DNA from: CAIUGU01 sp963819685
GTDB lineage: Bacteria; Pseudomonadota; Gammaproteobacteria; Steroidobacterales; Steroidobacteraceae
NCBI GenBank assembly: GCA_963819685.1
Contig: CAWFXI010000010.1
Span: forward strand, 272,511 to 336,510
Direction: 5' to 3'
Length of the DNA stretch: 64,000 nt
Under the pieces are notes generated by a model. It was given only the letters and a program-made list of their open reading frames with translations, did not search any database and was not told the origin of the DNA. Below, piece by piece: positions 61,089 through 64,000 of this stretch (positions within the stretch are counted from its first letter, which is position 1; each line of letters opens with the position of its first letter). The translations under genes and the position numbers were made by a program.

Positions 61089-62228
61089 GTGAATCAACTC
61101 CTGCCCCGGCGGCCCGCCGGCGCGAGCCGTCGCTTCCATCGCTGTTCACTTTCGTCCTGTTCGCCTGCTCCCGCGACGACGGCCCGATCCGGATCGGGCT
61201 GGCGGGCCCCTTCACCGATTCGGTCGGCGCCCCCATGCGACACGCGGCGCAACTTGCCGTCCGGCAGATGAACAGCCGCGGCGGGATCACGGGCCGACCG
61301 ATCGAGCTCTCGCCCAAGATGACTTCGAAGCCCGATTCAGCCGTGGTGGTCGCCACGGGTCTCGAGGAGGCCGGCGTCGCCGCCGTCGTCGGCCATGTGT
61401 ACTCGGGAACGACGCTCGCGGCCGCCCCGGCGTACAACGGGGCCCGACGGCCGGTGGTGCAGATCTCTCCCTCTTCCTCCGCCCCGGCGGTGACGGCGGC
61501 CGGGGCCTACACCTTCCGCACCTGCCCGTCGGACCTGCAGCAGGGCGCGGCCCTCGCCCGGTTCGCCGCCGAGCGACTGAGCTTCACCCGGGGGACCATA
61601 CTCTACCTGAACGACGAGTACGGTCGCGGCATCCGGGCCACGTTCGCCAGCGAGTTTGCCCGCCAGGGAGGGATGCTCGATGACATCGACCCGTACCTCG
61701 GCCCGATGCCGGCGGTCGAGCCGTTTATCGAGCGACTCGCCCGGCGGCGCACCAGCCAGTTCATTTTTCTGGGCGGGAACCGGCGGAGAAGCCGCCGAGG
61801 TCCTTCGATCCGCGCGGGCCCGCGGAGTTACGGTGCTGATGCTCGGCGGGGTGCGCTCGAGGGCCTCGAGGGGATCGGCGGGCTTCGCCGAGGGCTCGTA
61901 TATCTCGAATGCCTATCTCCCCAGCTTCGAGACCCCCAGGAACCGGGCGTTCGTTCGGGCGGACGCGCGTGCGTTCCCCGCCTCATTGCACCCCAATCAG
62001 CCCGCGGCGGCAACCTACGACATCGTGTATCTCCGGCGACGTCATCGCCCGGGTAGGCACCAGCGGCCCGAAGATCCGGGACGCTGTCGCGGCGATTGGG
62101 CAGAGCAGCCCCCCCTTCCAGGGCGGACGGGCGAGATCGCCTTCGACCGAAACGGTGACGTGCCGTGCTAGCGGGTGATCATCGGCCGAATCGAGCACGG
62201 GCTGCTCCGTCCCGTGGAGGGGCTGTGA
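61089..62228 (+). pseudogene. ABC transporter substrate-binding lipoprotein (Leu/Ile/Val-binding type), frameshifted
   Basis: A periplasmic-binding-protein type I fold: lipobox LFAC followed by GPIRIGLAGPFTDSVGAPMR, then AAQLAVRQMNSRGGITGRPI, ELSPKMTSKPDSAVVVATG, AAVVGHVYSGTTLAAAPAYN, TRGTILYLNDEYGRGI-like FTRGTILYLNDEYGRGIRAT, and AFDRNGD before the C-terminal strand RVIIGRIEHGLLRPVEGL. Breaks occur near 61,140, 61,785 and 62,020, plus an in-frame TAG near 62,172. The GTG start at 61089 follows GGAG. The corrected stop at 62226-62228 overlaps the chemoreceptor start. It likely binds an amino acid or amide outside the inner membrane. Confidence 0.75.
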
Positions 62229-63930
62229 TCCAGTTCCGGAGCATCCGTCAACTGACCGGTGCCGCCATGGTAATGCACGGTGGTGCTGATCCTCGGCATG
62301 GCCGTGGTCGGCGTGTCTGCCCTCCGCAGCGTGACCCGGCAGACCGTCGGCGAGCTTACCGCCGTCCAGGAGGGCACCAGTCTGGGGAGCTCCCTGGTCT
62401 CGGCCGTCCTGAGCGAGATCCGCCTGGCGGAGGAGTACCTGCTCAACGCCCAACCCGGCGATCAAGGCGCAGTTCCTGGCCAGTGGCGACTCCGCGTACG
62501 TCTTCCAGAGCCGGATGCGCGATCTCCCGCATCTCACCGGTAACGATCGCCGGTTGATCAACCAGGTGGCGGTCAGTCAGGCGCAACTGGAGGTCGGCGT
62601 ACGCTACGGCCCACGCGCTGGCCGAATCGGGCGCGGCAAGGAGGCCCGTCTGATCGCCACGCAGGCCGGAGGGGCCACGGACAGCCTGATCGGGTCGTAC
62701 GGCATCTCCAATGACCAGCAGACCGGGCACGCGATGCAGCGGACCCGCGAGCTTCAGCGACAGGCCGGCGCGTTTCAGCAACTGCTCATCGTGTGTGCCC
62801 TGCTTGCTCTCGCTGCCGGGATCGGCGCTGGCCTGGGCCTCATCCGGGTACTCGACCGTCACCTGGGACGGCTGATCGCGGCGGCCGATCGATTCGGTGC
62901 CGGGGACCTCCGTCCCCTCCAGCTGCGCGAGATGCCCGATGAACTCGCCCGGCTGGCCCGGGCGTTCGATGACATGGGCGCCAGGCTCCGGGAGGTCGTC
63001 AGCGCCGTGACCCGCGGATCCCAGCAGCTCTCCGCTGGCGCCAGCGACTTCTCGGCCATGAGTGAGGAGATCGCCGCGTCGAGCGGCAAGTTTCCGCGGC
63101 GATGGTCAAGATCTCCAGTGCGGCGGAACATCAGGTACAGGGGATGAACGGAGGCCGATCAGCTCCTCGGACGGCTCCGGGAAGCATCCTCATCCAACGC
63201 AGAGGGGGCCCGAAGGCGGTGCGCCTGGCGGAGGAGATCCGCCGGACCGCCCTGCGTTACCACAGGACGTGGAGACGGCCCGCACCACCCTGCTGGATGT
63301 CCGTGGGTGGTGCAGACAGTGCCCAGCAGGGCGCGCGCTGGTAGGACAGTCGGAATCCATTACCGAGTTCATCGACCTGATCAAGCAGATCTCCACCCAA
63401 ACCAACCTGCTCGCCCTCAACGCGGCGATCGAGGCGGCCCGGGCCGGGGAGCACGGACGGGGGTTTGCCGTGGTGGCCGATGAGGTCCGCCAGCTCGCGG
63501 ACTCGAGCGCTCGCGCCGCCGGCGAGGTCACCAAGACAGTGGAATTCCTGCGTGCCACGAAGTGCGGGCAGATCGCCGAAATAGTCATGCAGGTGGGCAC
63601 CACTCAAAGCGGCCGGCATCGAGTCCGTCGCCCTGAGCAGTGGTGCAGGGCCTCGACACCATTGGGACGGCGATCGCCGAGGTGCAGACCGACGAAGCTT
63701 CCCGGACTCTCGCGGCAGGCAGTGGAGACCCGGGACGTCGTTGGTGAGCTGGCGGCGCGCACCGCCCTGGTAGCCCGCGCCGCGGCCGAGCACGCCTCCT
63801 CGAGCGAGGAGGTGTCCGTCTGGCCGCGGAACAGCAAAGCGCCTCCACCAAGGACATGGCGGCATCGGCCAGCGCGCTCCTGGATGCCAGCATGCGTCTC
63901 GGCAAGCTGATGGAAGGGTTCCGGACGTGA
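62225..63930 (+). pseudogene. Methyl-accepting chemotaxis protein, several frameshifts
   Basis: Reconstructed order: N-terminal TM (VVLILGMAVVGVSALRSV), a helical periplasmic sensor of about 140 residues (TAVQEGTSLGSSLVSAVLSE ... MQRTRELQRQAGAFQQ), TM2 (LLIVCALLALAAGIGAGLGLI), HAMP (RVLDRHLGRLIAAADRFGAG ... MPDELARLARAFDDMGARLREV) and the signalling tip ISTQTNLLALNAAIEAARAG followed by EHGRGFAVVADEVRQLADSS. It ends ASMRLGKLMEGFRT at 63930. At least five indels. GTG start at 62225 overlaps the binding-protein stop by four bases, so the binding protein may serve as its ligand receptor. Confidence 0.8.
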
Positions 63931-63950
63931 GGGGTGCGGTGGGGCAAAAC

Positions 63951-63974
63951 AGAGGCGCCCCACAGGGCGCCTCT
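63951..63974 (+). terminator. Intrinsic terminator after the chemoreceptor gene
   Basis: Perfect 10-bp stem AGAGGCGCCC/GGGCGCCTCT with loop CACA, followed by ACCTTCTTCTTG. Lies 20 bases past the stop. Confidence 0.8.
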
Positions 63975-64000
63975 ACCTTCTTCTTGTGGTTGGATTTCCT

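Overview
The window reads as chromosome of a GC-rich gammaproteobacterium (a Steroidobacter/Nevskia-like lineage is a guess from protein style only), joined near position 58,914 to about 5 kb of sequence that looks like a different, even more GC-rich organism. No tRNA, rRNA or CRISPR array was seen. Many genes carry single-base reading-frame breaks. Genes with one break are listed as CDS with the break described, because the organism may well have them intact; genes with several breaks or clear truncation are listed as pseudogenes.

Layout. 1-1.9 kb: the start of sthA, a lysine/alanine-rich protein and an OsmC-family gene. 1.96-4.3 kb: a small run of integron-type gene cassettes on the minus strand. 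At least three attC-like sites of 86-89 bp, each with the one extra unpaired G that marks real attC sites, separate short genes (HicB-like, MORN-like, cupin, a secreted protein, a PIN-domain toxin remnant); no integrase gene is present. 4.5-5.66 kb: a RelB/ParE-type toxin-antitoxin pair bracketed by two inverted copies of a REP-like hairpin element. 5.7-12 kb: a complete tetR-adaptor-RND-outer-membrane-factor efflux operon. 12.3-16.6 kb: a four-gene MacB-like ABC export operon. 16.7-18.3 kb: YceI and MOSC-domain genes. 18.2-23.3 kb: a second RND efflux operon, badly broken by frameshifts, divergent from a marR-type gene with a perfect 16-bp palindrome between them. 23.3-32.3 kb: mostly cell-envelope genes (DUF481 barrel, glycine-zipper protein, PlpD-like patatin fused to an outer-membrane barrel, DUF3313, several small barrels).

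32.3-46.8 kb is a run of eleven closely spaced minus-strand genes headed by a 927-residue pyridoxal-phosphate Orn/Lys/Arg decarboxylase, then two AspT-type exchangers, a DcaP-like porin, a YiaW/YiaV-like pair, a NodT-type outer-membrane factor, a two-TM cation channel, a Ca2+/H+ exchanger, a VIT1/CCC1-like protein and a further membrane protein. It could act as a decarboxylation/exchange and ion-homeostasis unit for acid or energy stress. 47.5-51.5 kb: AI-2E/PerM-type protein, DUF4239-like protein, a bile-acid:Na+ symporter family protein and a lipoprotein. 51.6-58.9 kb: a UshA-type metallophosphatase, two small envelope proteins, two formylglycine-type sulfatases and the radical-SAM sulfatase maturase that would activate them; the maturase loses its N-terminus at the join.

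58.9-64 kb: a frameshift-riddled piece with a Big_2 Ig-like lipoprotein, a cold-shock protein, an ABC substrate-binding lipoprotein and an overlapping chemoreceptor gene ending at a clean terminator hairpin. Composition, error density and the abrupt cut of two genes at one point favour an assembly chimera over natural transfer.
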